Shown piece after piece: positions 14,984 to 22,792 of a stretch of DNA of 64,000 nt. Below the pieces are notes generated by a model that was given only the letters and a program-made list of their open reading frames with translations, ran no database searches and had not been told where the DNA came from. How positions within the stretch are numbered: the first letter of the stretch is position 1; each line of letters opens with the position of its first letter. A program made the translations under genes and the position numbers. The DNA is from Aldehydirespirator sp965248735 (GTDB taxonomy: Bacteria; Actinomycetota; Acidimicrobiia; Acidimicrobiales; Aldehydirespiratoraceae): the NCBI GenBank assembly GCA_965248735.1, contig OZ252146.1, forward strand, positions 434,001-498,000, written 5' to 3'.

Positions 14984-16339
14984 TCATCGCCTCGCGATGA
15001 CGCATCGTGCTTCCCGCTCTTGTTCGCTGCGCTCACGGGCCGCTCGGGCCCGCTTCCCGCTCTTGTTCGCTGCGCTCACGGGCCGCTCGGGCCCGAGGGC
15101 CTCGCTCGCCGTCTGGCGAAGTCCGCTTGAGCTGCGGCCTACCCGCTCGGCCTCTAGGTCGTCGAAGATCCTGCGCAGGCGCCCCGCGGTGGCGGTCCAG
15201 GAGTACCGGCCAGCCATCTCAGCGCCCTGGCGGGCCATGGATGAGGCCAGCGACGGATCGTCGAGGATGGACCGCACCGCCGCGGTGTACAGGGCCGGAT
15301 CGCGTTCGGCGATGCGGAAGCCGTTGCGACCGTGATCGACCACCGTGCGCAGCCCGCCCACGTCGGCCGCCACCACCGGAACGCCGCAGGCGGACGCCTC
15401 CAGAGCGACGAGGCCGAAGGACTCCGACCGGCTGGGAACCAGGCAAACGTCAGCAGCCCGGTAGTAGGTGGACAGGAGGTGGTGAGGCTGCGGGGCCACC
15501 AGGCTGACGCGTCCCTGCAGACGGTGGAGACGCACGGCGTCGTCGAGGCGTCGCAGCTCGCGCTCGCCGTCGGGGCCCGAGGCGCCGCCCACCACCAGCA
15601 GGCGGGCGTCGCCGTAGTCCTCGCCCAGCCCGACGAGGGTGTCCACCGCCACGCTGAGGCCCTTCAAGGGCTGGATGCGGCCCACGAAGAGCAGTAGCGG
15701 CTCGTCCCCCAGCCCCAGCGCGGCCCTGGCGCCCCGACGCGACCCAGCTGAGAAGAAGGCCGCGTCCACGCCCGGCGCCACCACGTCTATGCGCTTGGGG
15801 TCGGCGCCGTAGAGCTCTGCCAGCTGCTGGACCTCGGCCACGGAGTTGGCGGTGATCACGTCGGAGCAGGCGATCACTTCCGCCTCCGCCTCGATCCGCA
15901 GCCGAGGCTCGGGTTCGCCCGTGGTGGCTTTGACCCGCGCCAGCGTGTGGAACGTGGACACCAGCGGCAGGTCGAGTTCGTGCTTGAGACGGTGCCCGGC
16001 CACGCCGGACAGCCAGTAGTTGGCATGCAGCACATCGACCGGGCTCTGCTCCAGCCAGGCCCCGACGCCCTCGGCGAACTCCCCCACCGACCCGGCCAGC
16101 GACTCCTTGGGCAGATCGGGCGGGCCCGCGTCGATGTGGACGACCCGGAATCCGGGCTCCACGTCCACGACGGTACCCAACCCATCGCTGTGGCGCCTGA
16201 CGAACACGGTGGCGTCGATCCCGGCCTGGGCCATCGACGACACGAGCTCGCGCACGTACACGTTCATCCCGCCCGCGTCGCCCCGGCCCGGCAGCACCAG
16301 CGGCGAGGTGTGGAGCGACAAGACAGCGACGCGACTCAC
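14984..16339 (-). CDS. mshA: D-inositol-3-phosphate glycosyltransferase (mycothiol synthesis, MshA)
   Basis: MshA transfers GlcNAc from UDP-GlcNAc to inositol 3-phosphate, the first step of mycothiol synthesis. The 451-aa GT4-family protein has the MshA hallmarks HTSPLVLPGRGDAGGMNVYV, HANYWLSG and the donor-site segment SRSESFGLVALEA. I chose the GTG at 16339 because the longer frame reads into a repeat that lies between genes elsewhere. The last 55 or so residues (from EAERVG) are encoded by the same repeat family, so the natural C-terminus appears to have been extended by it. Confidence 0.9.
   Translation of the reverse strand: MSRVAVLSLHTSPLVLPGRGDAGGMNVYVRELVSSMAQAGIDATVFVRRHSDGLGTVVDVEPGFRVVHIDAGPPDLPKESLAGSVGEFAEGVGAWLEQSPVDVLHANYWLSGVAGHRLKHELDLPLVSTFHTLARVKATTGEPEPRLRIEAEAEVIACSDVITANSVAEVQQLAELYGADPKRIDVVAPGVDAAFFSAGSRRGARAALGLGDEPLLLFVGRIQPLKGLSVAVDTLVGLGEDYGDARLLVVGGASGPDGERELRRLDDAVRLHRLQGRVSLVAPQPHHLLSTYYRAADVCLVPSRSESFGLVALEASACGVPVVAADVGGLRTVVDHGRNGFRIAERDPALYTAAVRSILDDPSLASSMARQGAEMAGRYSWTATAGRLRRIFDDLEAERVGRSSSGLRQTASEALGPERPVSAANKSGKRARAARERSEQEREARCVIARR
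15011..15155 (-). repeat. Gene-3'-end repeat element, copy group at mshA (two cores in tandem)
   Basis: On the minus strand the element begins GAGGCCGAGCGGGTAGG and ends with two copies of the core GCCCGTGAGCGCAGCGAACA-AGAGCGGGAA. It lies over the last codons of mshA and encodes the peptide SAANKSGK in the alternative-sense reading that mshA uses. See the related copies near 16378, 18078, 18909, 21891 and 22692. Confidence 0.85.
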
Positions 16340-16377
16340 GGGCGGTGGAGGATATCCCGTCCGGTCTCCCTCTGGTC

Positions 16378-16511
16378 TCCCGCTCCTGTTCGCTGCGCTC
16401 ACGGGCCGCTCGGGCCACGGCCTCGCCGAAGGCTCGGCCTCCCGCTTCCCGCTCCTGTTCGCTGCGCTCACGGGCCGCTCGGGCCACGGCCTCGCCGAAG
16501 GCTCGGCCTCT
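16378..16511 (-). repeat. Gene-3'-end repeat element, tandem 68-bp pair after the MoaD-like gene
   Basis: Two nearly identical 68-bp units follow the stop of the MoaD-like gene in the same orientation. Each contains a small perfect hairpin GCCGA-GCCT-TCGGC and the conserved core ending in GAGCGGGA. The pair fills most of the gap between the MoaD-like gene and mshA. Confidence 0.88.
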
Positions 16512-16513
16512 GG

Positions 16514-16750
16514 TCAGCCGCCTGAGACGGGCGGCAGCACGGCGATCTCGTCGTCGTCGCCCACAGGCGTGTTCGGCGCGGTCGGCTCGCCGTTGCACCA
16601 CACCTGACAGATTTCCAGCAGCCCGGCGAAGTCATGGCCATAGCGACCGCACGCCTCCTCCAGCACCTCGCGCACGGTGGCGCCGGGCACTGTGTCCCGG
16701 CCCCTTCCGGCCGCTTCCCGCGCCGATGCGAACAGCCGCAGATGAGCCAC
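16514..16750 (-). CDS. MoaD/ThiS-family sulfur carrier protein
   Basis: The 78-aa protein has a ubiquitin-like sequence (HLRLFASAREAAGR) and ends in the PPVSGG tail whose C-terminal Gly-Gly is adenylated and thiocarboxylated. MoaD, the small subunit of molybdopterin synthase, is the closest assignment, but other sulfur carriers share this form and no moa genes are nearby. The GTG at 16750 gives a normal family length. Confidence 0.75.
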   Translation of the reverse strand: MAHLRLFASAREAAGRGRDTVPGATVREVLEEACGRYGHDFAGLLEICQVWCNGEPTAPNTPVGDDDEIAVLPPVSGG

Positions 16751-16893
16751 GGCGCCATGGTAGTCACGGCTCCGCACCGGGCGCGGCGAGGGTGCGCATC
16801 CCAGCCTCGCCGGGTGGCGGCGCGGAGCCCGCATGCCGGACACGCTGGCATCCGCGGCCGGAGTCCGCGGCCCGGTTACGGTCGCCCGCGATC

Positions 16894-17496
16894 ATGGTCA
16901 ATCTTCTTGTCGTTCGCCACGCCGCGTCCGTCTGGAACCTCGACGGCCGCTGGCAGGGCCAGGCCGACCCGCCCCTGTCCGAGGCCGGCGCGGTCCAGGC
17001 CCGTGCCGCGGCCGGAGACGTGGACGACGTCAGATGCATCGTGTCCAGCGACCTCGCCCGGGCCAGCTCGACCGCCGAGATCATCGCGGAGGCTGCGGGG
17101 TCCGGGCCGGTGATCATCGACCCGGGATGGCGGGAGCGCAGCGTCGGTTCGTCGCAGGGACTCACCACCGACCAGATCGAGAGCCGCTATCCCGGCGCCT
17201 TGGCCGCCAGCGACTATCCGCCCGGCTGGGAGAGCAACGAGTCGCTGCTCGACAGGGTGTTCGCCGCCATCCACCGGGCCGCGGCCCGCGTGCCTTCGGG
17301 CGACGTGCTGGTTGTGTCACATGCCGGTGTTATCTATACACTTGAACAGCATTTCAGTTGTGACTTCGAGCGCATCGGGAACCTCGGTGGCCGCCGACTG
17401 CTCGTGCAGTCTGGCCAGGTGCGCTTGCAGGAGCGAATCGCGCTCACCGGCGACGGTGCGTGCCTCAGGCCCGCTGCGACGAAGGAGCGACGATGA
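16894..17496 (+). CDS. Histidine phosphatase family protein (phosphoglycerate mutase-like)
   Basis: The 200-aa protein begins with the catalytic motif VVRHAASVWN, in which the phosphorylated histidine is followed by Ala where RHG is usual. Further family residues are SSDLARASSTAEI, the acidic WRERSVGSSQG segment and VVSHAGVI with the second histidine. The substrate is unknown. A gpm-like gene also lies near mshA in mycobacteria. The stop overlaps the next gene as ATGA. Confidence 0.85.
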   Translation: MVNLLVVRHAASVWNLDGRWQGQADPPLSEAGAVQARAAAGDVDDVRCIVSSDLARASSTAEIIAEAAGSGPVIIDPGWRERSVGSSQGLTTDQIESRYPGALAASDYPPGWESNESLLDRVFAAIHRAAARVPSGDVLVVSHAGVIYTLEQHFSCDFERIGNLGGRRLLVQSGQVRLQERIALTGDGACLRPAATKERR

Positions 17497-18056
17497 GCAC
17501 GAGCCACACACCGGTTTCCGGATTCGAGGATGGGGCGCCCAGGAGTCTCCCGCCCGTTCGGGTGATCCGCAGTCCCAGGCGGAAGGAGTCGGTGTCCGCA
17601 CGGGTGTCCGACGGTGTTCTGGTGGTGCGCATCCCGGACTTCTTCACGAAACACGAGGAGCAGGCCATGGTCAGCAAGGTCCTGGCCCGCTTCGAGGAGA
17701 AGTGGCGCTGCGGCCATGTGCCGCTGGAGCCCAGGGCCCGGGAGCTCGCGGCGCGGTTCGGCCTCCCCGAGCCCCGGTCGATTGACTGGTCCTCCCGCCA
17801 GCGCCTGCGGTGGGGCTCGTGCTCGGCCAGCAGCGGAGACATCCGCATCTCGAGCCGGCTGGCCGATGCGCCGCCCTGGGTGCTCGATCACGTCATCATC
17901 CACGAGTTGGCGCACCTGGTGGTCGCCGACCACTCGCCCGCCTTCCAGGCCCTCGTGAACCGCAACCCCAACGCGGAGAGGGCCGAGGGCTACCTGCTGG
18001 CCCTCAGCGACATCGCCGCGAAGCCGCACTCGTCCGAGCAGGCCCTCGCCAGCTGA
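17493..18056 (+). CDS. YgjP/WLM-type metal-dependent hydrolase (DUF45)
   Basis: The 187-aa protein has the zinc motif HELAHLVVADHSPAF (HEXXH plus a downstream His and Phe) and the preceding LRWGSCSASSGDIRIS segment typical of the YgjP-like WLM metallopeptidase family. It is translationally coupled to the histidine phosphatase gene. Its substrate is not known. Confidence 0.88.
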   Translation: MSTSHTPVSGFEDGAPRSLPPVRVIRSPRRKESVSARVSDGVLVVRIPDFFTKHEEQAMVSKVLARFEEKWRCGHVPLEPRARELAARFGLPEPRSIDWSSRQRLRWGSCSASSGDIRISSRLADAPPWVLDHVIIHELAHLVVADHSPAFQALVNRNPNAERAEGYLLALSDIAAKPHSSEQALAS

Positions 18057-18077
18057 CGCCCCCGCACGGCCTGCCTA

Positions 18078-18181
18078 GCGGCCGAGCGGTTAGGCCTCAC
18101 TGCACCAGGATCTCGCAAAGCGGGGAGCGAGGCCGTGGCCCGAGCGGCCCGTGAGCGCAGCGAACAAGAGCGGGAAACAAG
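18078..18181 (+). repeat. Gene-3'-end repeat element after the DUF45 gene
   Basis: This copy starts GGCCGAGCGGTTAGG, 22 bases after the DUF45 stop, and ends GAGCGCAGCGAACAAGAGCG in the same orientation as that gene. It contains the conserved hairpin GGCCG-TGGCCCGAG-CGGCC. Confidence 0.85.
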
Positions 18182-18222
18182 TTGCTTCGCCGCGAGGGAT
18201 GGTCACCTACCCGCACGGCCTG

Positions 18223-18462
18223 CTAGGAGGCTGCGCCGGTCTCCGGGCGCTGCTCGTCACCGCGCTGCTCGTCACCGCCGGACGGTCCGGCGCCCGGCGC
18301 GTCGAGCTCTGCGGCCAGCGCTTCAGCCGCCTCAAGATCCCCGGAGTCGAGTGCGGCCAGGGCCTCGTCCACGGTGTCCAGATCCTGCTCGATGTCTTCG
18401 ATCGGCGGAGCGCCGTGCGACGCTCCGCCTTCCTCCGAGAGCGACTCGCCCGCGCCGGCCAT
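18223..18462 (-). CDS. Small acidic hypothetical protein
   Basis: The 79-aa protein starts at ATG 18462, with a TACTCT box 6 bases upstream that suits a leaderless transcript. Its central helix (IEDIEQDLDTVDEALAALDSGD) resembles the coiled-coil part of DksA/TraR-type proteins, but there is no zinc finger. The function is unknown. It ends close to the repeat copy that follows the convergent DUF45 gene. Confidence 0.6.
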   Translation of the reverse strand: MAGAGESLSEEGGASHGAPPIEDIEQDLDTVDEALAALDSGDLEAAEALAAELDAPGAGPSGGDEQRGDEQRPETGAAS

Positions 18463-18468
18463 GTTCCG

Positions 18469-18474
18469 AGAGTA
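18469..18474 (-). promoter_or_regulatory. Leaderless -10 box before the 18223-18462 gene
   Basis: TACTCT on the minus strand lies 6 bases before the ATG at 18462, so transcription would begin at or next to the start codon. Confidence 0.45.
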
Positions 18475-18514
18475 GCGCCCGCGCCGCTCGCCGCGATCTG
18501 CGAGACTGGGCGCC

Positions 18515-18886
18515 ATGGCCCGGAATGTGCTCGGCGACGAACTCCAACCCTGCTCCTTCGACCCGCTCACCGGCTGGTTCCGGGACGGCTGCTGCAGCAC
18601 CGACTCGGGGGACTACGGGGTCCACACCGTGTGCACAGTGATGACCGCTGACTTCCTCGAGTTCTCCAAGACGGCCGGCAACGACCTCTCGACGCCGCAG
18701 CCGGCCGTCGGCTTCGACGGGCTGGCGCCCGGCGACCACTGGTGCCTGTGCGCGTCGCGCTGGACCGAGGCGCTTGCAGCCGGGGCGGCCCCCGAGGTCG
18801 TGCTGGAGGCGACCCACGCCCGCACCCTGGAGTGGGCCGACCTCAGCGACCTCAAGGCCCACCGCTACACCGGCGACCCAGCCTGA
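18515..18886 (+). CDS. DUF2237 family protein
   Basis: The 123-aa protein matches the DUF2237 family along its length: MARNVLGDELQPCS, LTGWFRDGCCSTD, VHTVCTVMTADFLEFSK, GNDLSTPQP, GDHWCLCASRWTEAL and VVLEATHARTLEW. Conserved cysteines recur throughout. The function of the family is not known to me. Confidence 0.9.
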   Translation: MARNVLGDELQPCSFDPLTGWFRDGCCSTDSGDYGVHTVCTVMTADFLEFSKTAGNDLSTPQPAVGFDGLAPGDHWCLCASRWTEALAAGAAPEVVLEATHARTLEWADLSDLKAHRYTGDPA

Positions 18887-18908
18887 GGGCGAGCGCTGAG
18901 CGGGGAAC

Positions 18909-18948
18909 AAGGGCCCTAGCGGCAGCGCAGCGAACAAGAGCGGGAGAC
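18909..18948 (+). repeat. Degenerate gene-3'-end repeat copy after the DUF2237 gene
   Basis: The core GCGCAGCGAACAAGAGCGGG is present in the sense direction 23-60 bases after the DUF2237 stop; the 5' part of the element is decayed. Confidence 0.6.
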
Positions 18949-18989
18949 CTGAGGCGCTCTTGGGCGCTGGCCGCTGCCACAATGGGGGA

Positions 18990-19062
18990 GGGCCGCTAGC
19001 TCATCGGGTAGAGCAGGAGACTTTTAATCTCAAGGTGCCGGGTTCGAGCCCCGGGCGGCCCA
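18990..19062 (+). tRNA. tRNA-Lys (TTT)
   Basis: The 73-nt cloverleaf has an acceptor stem GGGCCGC/GCGGCCC with discriminator A, the D-loop sequence AGCTCATCGGGTAGAGC, anticodon loop CTTTTAA (anticodon TTT) and a T-arm with GGTTCGAGCC. The CCA end is only partly encoded. Confidence 0.95.
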
Positions 19063-19163
19063 CCCAGCGATCGGAAAGACCAGGCGTGGCCATGGCATTC
19101 GCGGTGGTTGGCCGTGCAAAGGATCCCCGCCGTGCATCCACGCTGGCACGGGGGCTGTTCCGT

Positions 19164-19169
19164 TACCCT
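19164..19169 (+). promoter_or_regulatory. -10 box before the 19178 gene
   Basis: TACCCT lies 8 bases before the GTG at 19178, consistent with a leaderless transcript and supporting that start. Confidence 0.4.
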
Positions 19170-19177
19170 TCATAACC

Positions 19178-20050
19178 GTGGAGTGGAATCCGGAACCCCA
19201 GGACCAAAGCCCGTTCTGGCCCGGAGCTGCCGAGAGCCGCAGGCCGAAGTGGTCGGCGATCCTGGTCGCCGTCGCGGTGGTCATCCTGGTCGTGGCGGGA
19301 GTCGTCTGGTGGCTCGGCCGAGGCTCCGATGACGACAGCCCGACCGCAGTCCCCGAGGACAGAACCGAGGAGCCGGACGACAGCACCGGATCCGGCGAAC
19401 CGGCGGCCGACGACGGCGACCGCGACGGTGACGGCGACCGCGAGCCGGATGCTGTTGACGACGACGAGACCGCCACAGAGACGACGGCACCGACGACGAC
19501 AACGACAACACCTACGGCCACCACCACGATCGAGGCCACTACGACCACGGTCACGACGGTGCCACCGGAGAACCCGGAGCAATTCGGCCCACCGACGCTG
19601 AGCTCAAGATCCACCGTCTCGACGGTGGGCCTCGACACGGTGAGTTTCGGCATGACGGTCGCAGAGGCTCAGCAGGCCGCCGGGACGGTTCTCGTGCCAG
19701 CCGGACCGACGGGGCGCTGCTACCACGTCGTCCCCCACGACGCCCCAGAGGGCATCGTCTTCCTCGTCCACGAGGGCACGATCGAGCGGGTCGACATCAA
19801 CAGCGGGCCCATCACCACCCGGTCCGGCGTGGGCGTCGGATCGCCCGAGAGCATGGTCACCGACCTGTTCGGCGACTCGATCAAGAGGCAGGTGCGAATC
19901 GACGGGACCGTCGACCTGGTCTTCGTTCCCCAGGATCCGGGTGACCGGGACTACCGGGTCGTCTTCAACGTCTCCGAAGGAGCGGTGCGGGCCCTCAAGT
20001 CGGGGCGCCTCCCCCAGGTGATGCTCGACACCGGCTGCGAGAGCGAGTAG
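19178..20050 (+). CDS. Membrane-anchored protein with Thr-rich stalk, unknown
   Basis: The 290-aa protein has one membrane helix (about residues 27-47), an acidic and then Thr-rich linker to about residue 130, and a compact C-terminal domain with VSFGMTVAEAQQAAG and FVPQDPGDRDYRVVFNV. The topology suggests an external domain on a glycosylatable stalk. I do not recognise a named family. Confidence 0.7.
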   Translation: MEWNPEPQDQSPFWPGAAESRRPKWSAILVAVAVVILVVAGVVWWLGRGSDDDSPTAVPEDRTEEPDDSTGSGEPAADDGDRDGDGDREPDAVDDDETATETTAPTTTTTTPTATTTIEATTTTVTTVPPENPEQFGPPTLSSRSTVSTVGLDTVSFGMTVAEAQQAAGTVLVPAGPTGRCYHVVPHDAPEGIVFLVHEGTIERVDINSGPITTRSGVGVGSPESMVTDLFGDSIKRQVRIDGTVDLVFVPQDPGDRDYRVVFNVSEGAVRALKSGRLPQVMLDTGCESE

Positions 20051-20078
20051 CGCGCCGAGCGCCTCTGGTGGCGACGAC

Positions 20079-20654
20079 TCAACCAGGCAGCTCGTTGGTG
20101 TACTCGTAGCAGTGGATCTCGAGCTCGCCGAAGCCGACCTCGGTGGCCGAGCCCGTGTCCAGGTCCAGGTCCTTCACGAAGCGTATGGCGGAGGCGCGGA
20201 TCACGTCGTCCTGCAGGTAGAGGTCCAACCTGTCGTCCAGGTCCAGCGACGGCTCGAGCCGCGTCCCGTCCGCGAGGCGCAGGCTGATGTACGGGTCGCC
20301 GAGGTAAGCCCGCACATACAGCTTGACCAGACCGCCGGAGACGGGGTCGTCGCCCGCCCCGATGACGACCACCTCGCCAGCGCCTTCCTCTTGGCAGATG
20401 ACCGCGAACTGGTAGCGAGTCTCGCCGATCTCGACCGTCCCCTCGGAGGGAGGTGGCCCCTCGGATGTAGGGGGCTCCGGCGGTGCCGCAGACGTTGTCG
20501 GGACGGTGGTCTCGGGCACGGGCTCCTCGATCACCAGGGGCCCATCGCCGGTGCCGGCGCAGGCTGTTCCGGCCGCGACGACCGCAAGGACCCATACCGC
20601 GGCGCCGAGGCGGCGGAACGGCCTTGAGGGCGCGCGGCAGCGGCGAGACAGCAT
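20079..20654 (-). CDS. Secreted or lipid-anchored protein, unknown
   Basis: The 191-aa protein has a signal peptide with an Arg-rich N-region and hydrophobic core (residues 17-29) ending in GTACAG, a weak lipobox because position -3 is Gly. A Pro/Thr-rich linker follows, then a domain of about 120 residues. It has no recognised family. It converges on the 19178-20050 gene with 28 bases between stops. Confidence 0.65.
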   Translation of the reverse strand: MLSRRCRAPSRPFRRLGAAVWVLAVVAAGTACAGTGDGPLVIEEPVPETTVPTTSAAPPEPPTSEGPPPSEGTVEIGETRYQFAVICQEEGAGEVVVIGAGDDPVSGGLVKLYVRAYLGDPYISLRLADGTRLEPSLDLDDRLDLYLQDDVIRASAIRFVKDLDLDTGSATEVGFGELEIHCYEYTNELPG

Positions 20655-20773
20655 CAGTCAACGGTACGCGGCCCCCGCCCGCGACGCGTCACCCGAGTCC
20701 GCCCCGAGCCCGTCTCGAGCCAAGCGCAGATGCAGCCGCGACCACGATCCGGGCACCATCCGACATAAGCCCC

Positions 20774-20779
20774 TAAAGT
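20774..20779 (+). promoter_or_regulatory. -10 box before the 20786 gene
   Basis: TAAAGT lies 6 bases before the GTG at 20786, which fits a leaderless start for the small membrane protein and cyclophilin pair. Confidence 0.45.
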
Positions 20780-20785
20780 TGGGGC

Positions 20786-20968
20786 GTGCCGTCCCAGAGC
20801 GACGTTCGCAAGCGCAGGCTCCGCGCCGATGCCCGGCCGGCTGGCGGTGGGCAGCGGCGCGGCTCCCGTCGAGACCGAAAGCGTCGCATGATCGTCGGCC
20901 TCGTCGCGGTGGTCGTTGCGACGATGATGGTGGCTTCACTGGCCGTGGGGCTGTTCTCCGTCCTCTAA
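20786..20968 (+). CDS. Small basic membrane protein
   Basis: The 60-aa product has a strongly basic N-terminal half (RKRRLRADAR, RRDRKRR) followed by one helix (residues 35-58). It starts 6 bases after a TAAAGT box and ends 7 bases before the cyclophilin gene. No family is recognised. Confidence 0.55.
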   Translation: MPSQSDVRKRRLRADARPAGGGQRRGSRRDRKRRMIVGLVAVVVATMMVASLAVGLFSVL

Positions 20969-20975
20969 CGATCTG

Positions 20976-21890
20976 ATGAGCACGACTAAGCGGGAGCGCC
21001 AACGCCAGAACCGCCAGCAACGCATCGCCGCGGACGAGGTCGCCGCCAAGCAGTACGCAACCGGCAGGCGCATCAAGCTGATCGGCATCGCCGCGGTTGT
21101 GGTCGCAGCCGCGATCGCGGTGCTGGCGTACGTGCAGAGCCGAGACGACCCCGATGTCGTAACCACCGGCTCGGAGCTTCCCGTCGAGGACGTCGCCGTC
21201 GACCTCTCCGAGACCGACCCGGTCCCGGACCCTGAGGCCGCAGAGGCGCCTGAGACTGCCGAGTCGGCGACGGGATGCCCCGCGGCCGACGGATCAAGCC
21301 CGCGCGTCATCGACTTCGACGGCCCCCAGCCCATGTGCATCGATTCCGAGGCTCGCTATGTGGCCGTCTTCGGCACCAGCGAGGGGGAGATGCGCTTCGA
21401 GCTGACCGCCTCAGAAACGCCGCTGACGGTCAACAACTTCGTCACGCTGACCCGCTGGGGCTACTACGACGGCACTGTGCTGTTCCGCACCGACCCGTCC
21501 ATCGACATCATCCAGGGCGGCTCGCCCCACACCGACAGCGCCTCGGATCCGGGCCCGGGATACACGATCCCCGACGAGCCCGCCTTCGACGAGGACGACA
21601 CCGGCCGGCTCACCGGGCCGTACCGCTACCAGCCCGGTCAGCTTGTAATGGCCCGATCGGCCGGGCGCGACGCGGCCGGCGCACAGTTCTTCCTGACCAC
21701 CGGCCCCAATACCGCCAGGCTCGACTCCCAGGGGACTTACGTGGTGTTCGGCCAAACGGACGACGCCGGACTAGCGGTTGCCCAGTCGATCATCGGCCTC
21801 CATGTCGACACGGGCAGCATGGGCGGCGCGCCGTCGCGGGACGTGACCGTGCACTCGGTGACCATCGAGGAGACCCCCGCCGGCGGCTGA
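20976..21890 (+). CDS. Membrane-anchored cyclophilin-type peptidyl-prolyl isomerase
   Basis: The 304-aa protein has a basic N-terminus, one helix (about residues 34-51), an acidic linker and a cyclophilin domain (about 115-300). Family segments include TVNNFVTLTRWGYYDGTVLFR, DIIQGGSP, LVMARS and GAQFFLTT. It should catalyse proline isomerisation outside the membrane. The domain is closely paralogous to the one in the lipoprotein fusion at 42664-44550. Confidence 0.9.
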   Translation: MSTTKRERQRQNRQQRIAADEVAAKQYATGRRIKLIGIAAVVVAAAIAVLAYVQSRDDPDVVTTGSELPVEDVAVDLSETDPVPDPEAAEAPETAESATGCPAADGSSPRVIDFDGPQPMCIDSEARYVAVFGTSEGEMRFELTASETPLTVNNFVTLTRWGYYDGTVLFRTDPSIDIIQGGSPHTDSASDPGPGYTIPDEPAFDEDDTGRLTGPYRYQPGQLVMARSAGRDAAGAQFFLTTGPNTARLDSQGTYVVFGQTDDAGLAVAQSIIGLHVDTGSMGGAPSRDVTVHSVTIEETPAGG

Positions 21891-21942
21891 GAGGCCGAGC
21901 GGATGGGCCGCAGCTCACGACGACTGCGCAGGGGCGCCGCTC
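21891..21942 (+). repeat. 5' fragment of the gene-3'-end repeat after the cyclophilin gene
   Basis: GAGGCCGAGCGGATGGGCCGCAGCTCA, broken here as GAGGCCGAGCGGATGG then GCCGCAGCTCA, follows the cyclophilin stop immediately and in the same orientation. It matches the 5' end of the copy at mshA. The core is absent. Confidence 0.55.
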
Positions 21943-22631
21943 TAGCTGTCCGCCTCCGAGTTAGTCGCCAGAGCCACGGGGTCGCCGCCCCAATGGGCCT
22001 CGACCGCGCCGCCGAGCACGGTCCAGTCCTCGGGCCTCGACGAGGACGCCAGATGCTGCGGCGAGGCGGTCGACTGCACGGCCGCGCCCGACTCCAGGGC
22101 CATGAACAAAGCCGACTCGGGGACCATGTGGCGGAGGCGGCGGCGCCGGTCGCGAGGCCAGCCCTCCCAGCCTGCGGCCACCACGATCCCGCCGTGCAGT
22201 GCCAGACCCACCGTGAGCGCGCCCCCGCGGTCGTCCACCATCGAGGCGCACACCGCGGCCGCGGCCGCGCCCGACCAGACGACGTCGGCACCGCGCCCGT
22301 GGGCCGCCACGATGGCCTCCAGCAGTGGGGTGGCCTTCACCGCGCCCACGAAGTGGGCGGGGGATCCGTCCAGCACAAGCACGCCGTCGCAGTCCGCGAT
22401 CGGCCCGGACACTTCCGGGTTCAGCGAGTCGGACCGGCGCACGGCCCTCACCACCGCATGCTCAACCGAGAGGGCCTCGGCCCAGGCGCCGATCTGGGCG
22501 AGCAGCGCGTCGGGACGCCGATATGCGGCGGCCAGCGTCACCACCGCGACCGAGCCGCAGCCCGCCAGCGCACGGCCCGCGGCCGTGCCCGCATCCAGCT
22601 CCCGGCCACCGGCCAGAACGACGCGCGTCAT
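21942..22631 (-). CDS. Peptidase S51/cyanophycinase-like protein
   Basis: The 229-aa protein has the class I glutamine-amidotransferase-like layout of cyanophycinase relatives: an N-terminal VVLAGGREL strand, DGVLVLDGSPAHF, and a VVWSGAAAAAVC nucleophile-elbow-like segment where S51 peptidases have G-x-SAGA. The catalytic assignment is tentative because the elbow reads SGAA. Confidence 0.5.
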   Translation of the reverse strand: MTRVVLAGGRELDAGTAAGRALAGCGSVAVVTLAAAYRRPDALLAQIGAWAEALSVEHAVVRAVRRSDSLNPEVSGPIADCDGVLVLDGSPAHFVGAVKATPLLEAIVAAHGRGADVVWSGAAAAAVCASMVDDRGGALTVGLALHGGIVVAAGWEGWPRDRRRRLRHMVPESALFMALESGAAVQSTASPQHLASSSRPEDWTVLGGAVEAHWGGDPVALATNSEADS

Positions 22632-22691
22632 GGCTGGGACGGCTTAGAGGACCCGCGGACAGATGTCAATGCGTCGCGATTATGCATGTTG

Positions 22692-22792
22692 TCTCCCGCT
22701 CTTGTTCGCTGCGCTCACGGGCCGCTCGGGCCACGGCCTCGCTCGGCGCCTCGCGAAGATCCCCATCAACTGCTACCTATCCGCTCGGCCTC
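22692..22792 (-). repeat. Gene-3'-end repeat element after the 22777-23322 gene
   Basis: On the minus strand this is the fullest copy: GAGGCCGAGCGGATAGG, a variable middle, GCGCCGAGCGAGGCCGTGG, then the core ending GAACAAGAGCGGGAGAC. Its 5' end covers the last codons of the gene, and its ATAG supplies the stop codon. Confidence 0.87.

Noticed and set aside
16340..16471. N-terminal extension of MshA (MSAANRSGK...)
   Set aside because: These 44 codons are the repeat element that occurs between genes; the GTG at 16339 matches the family start.
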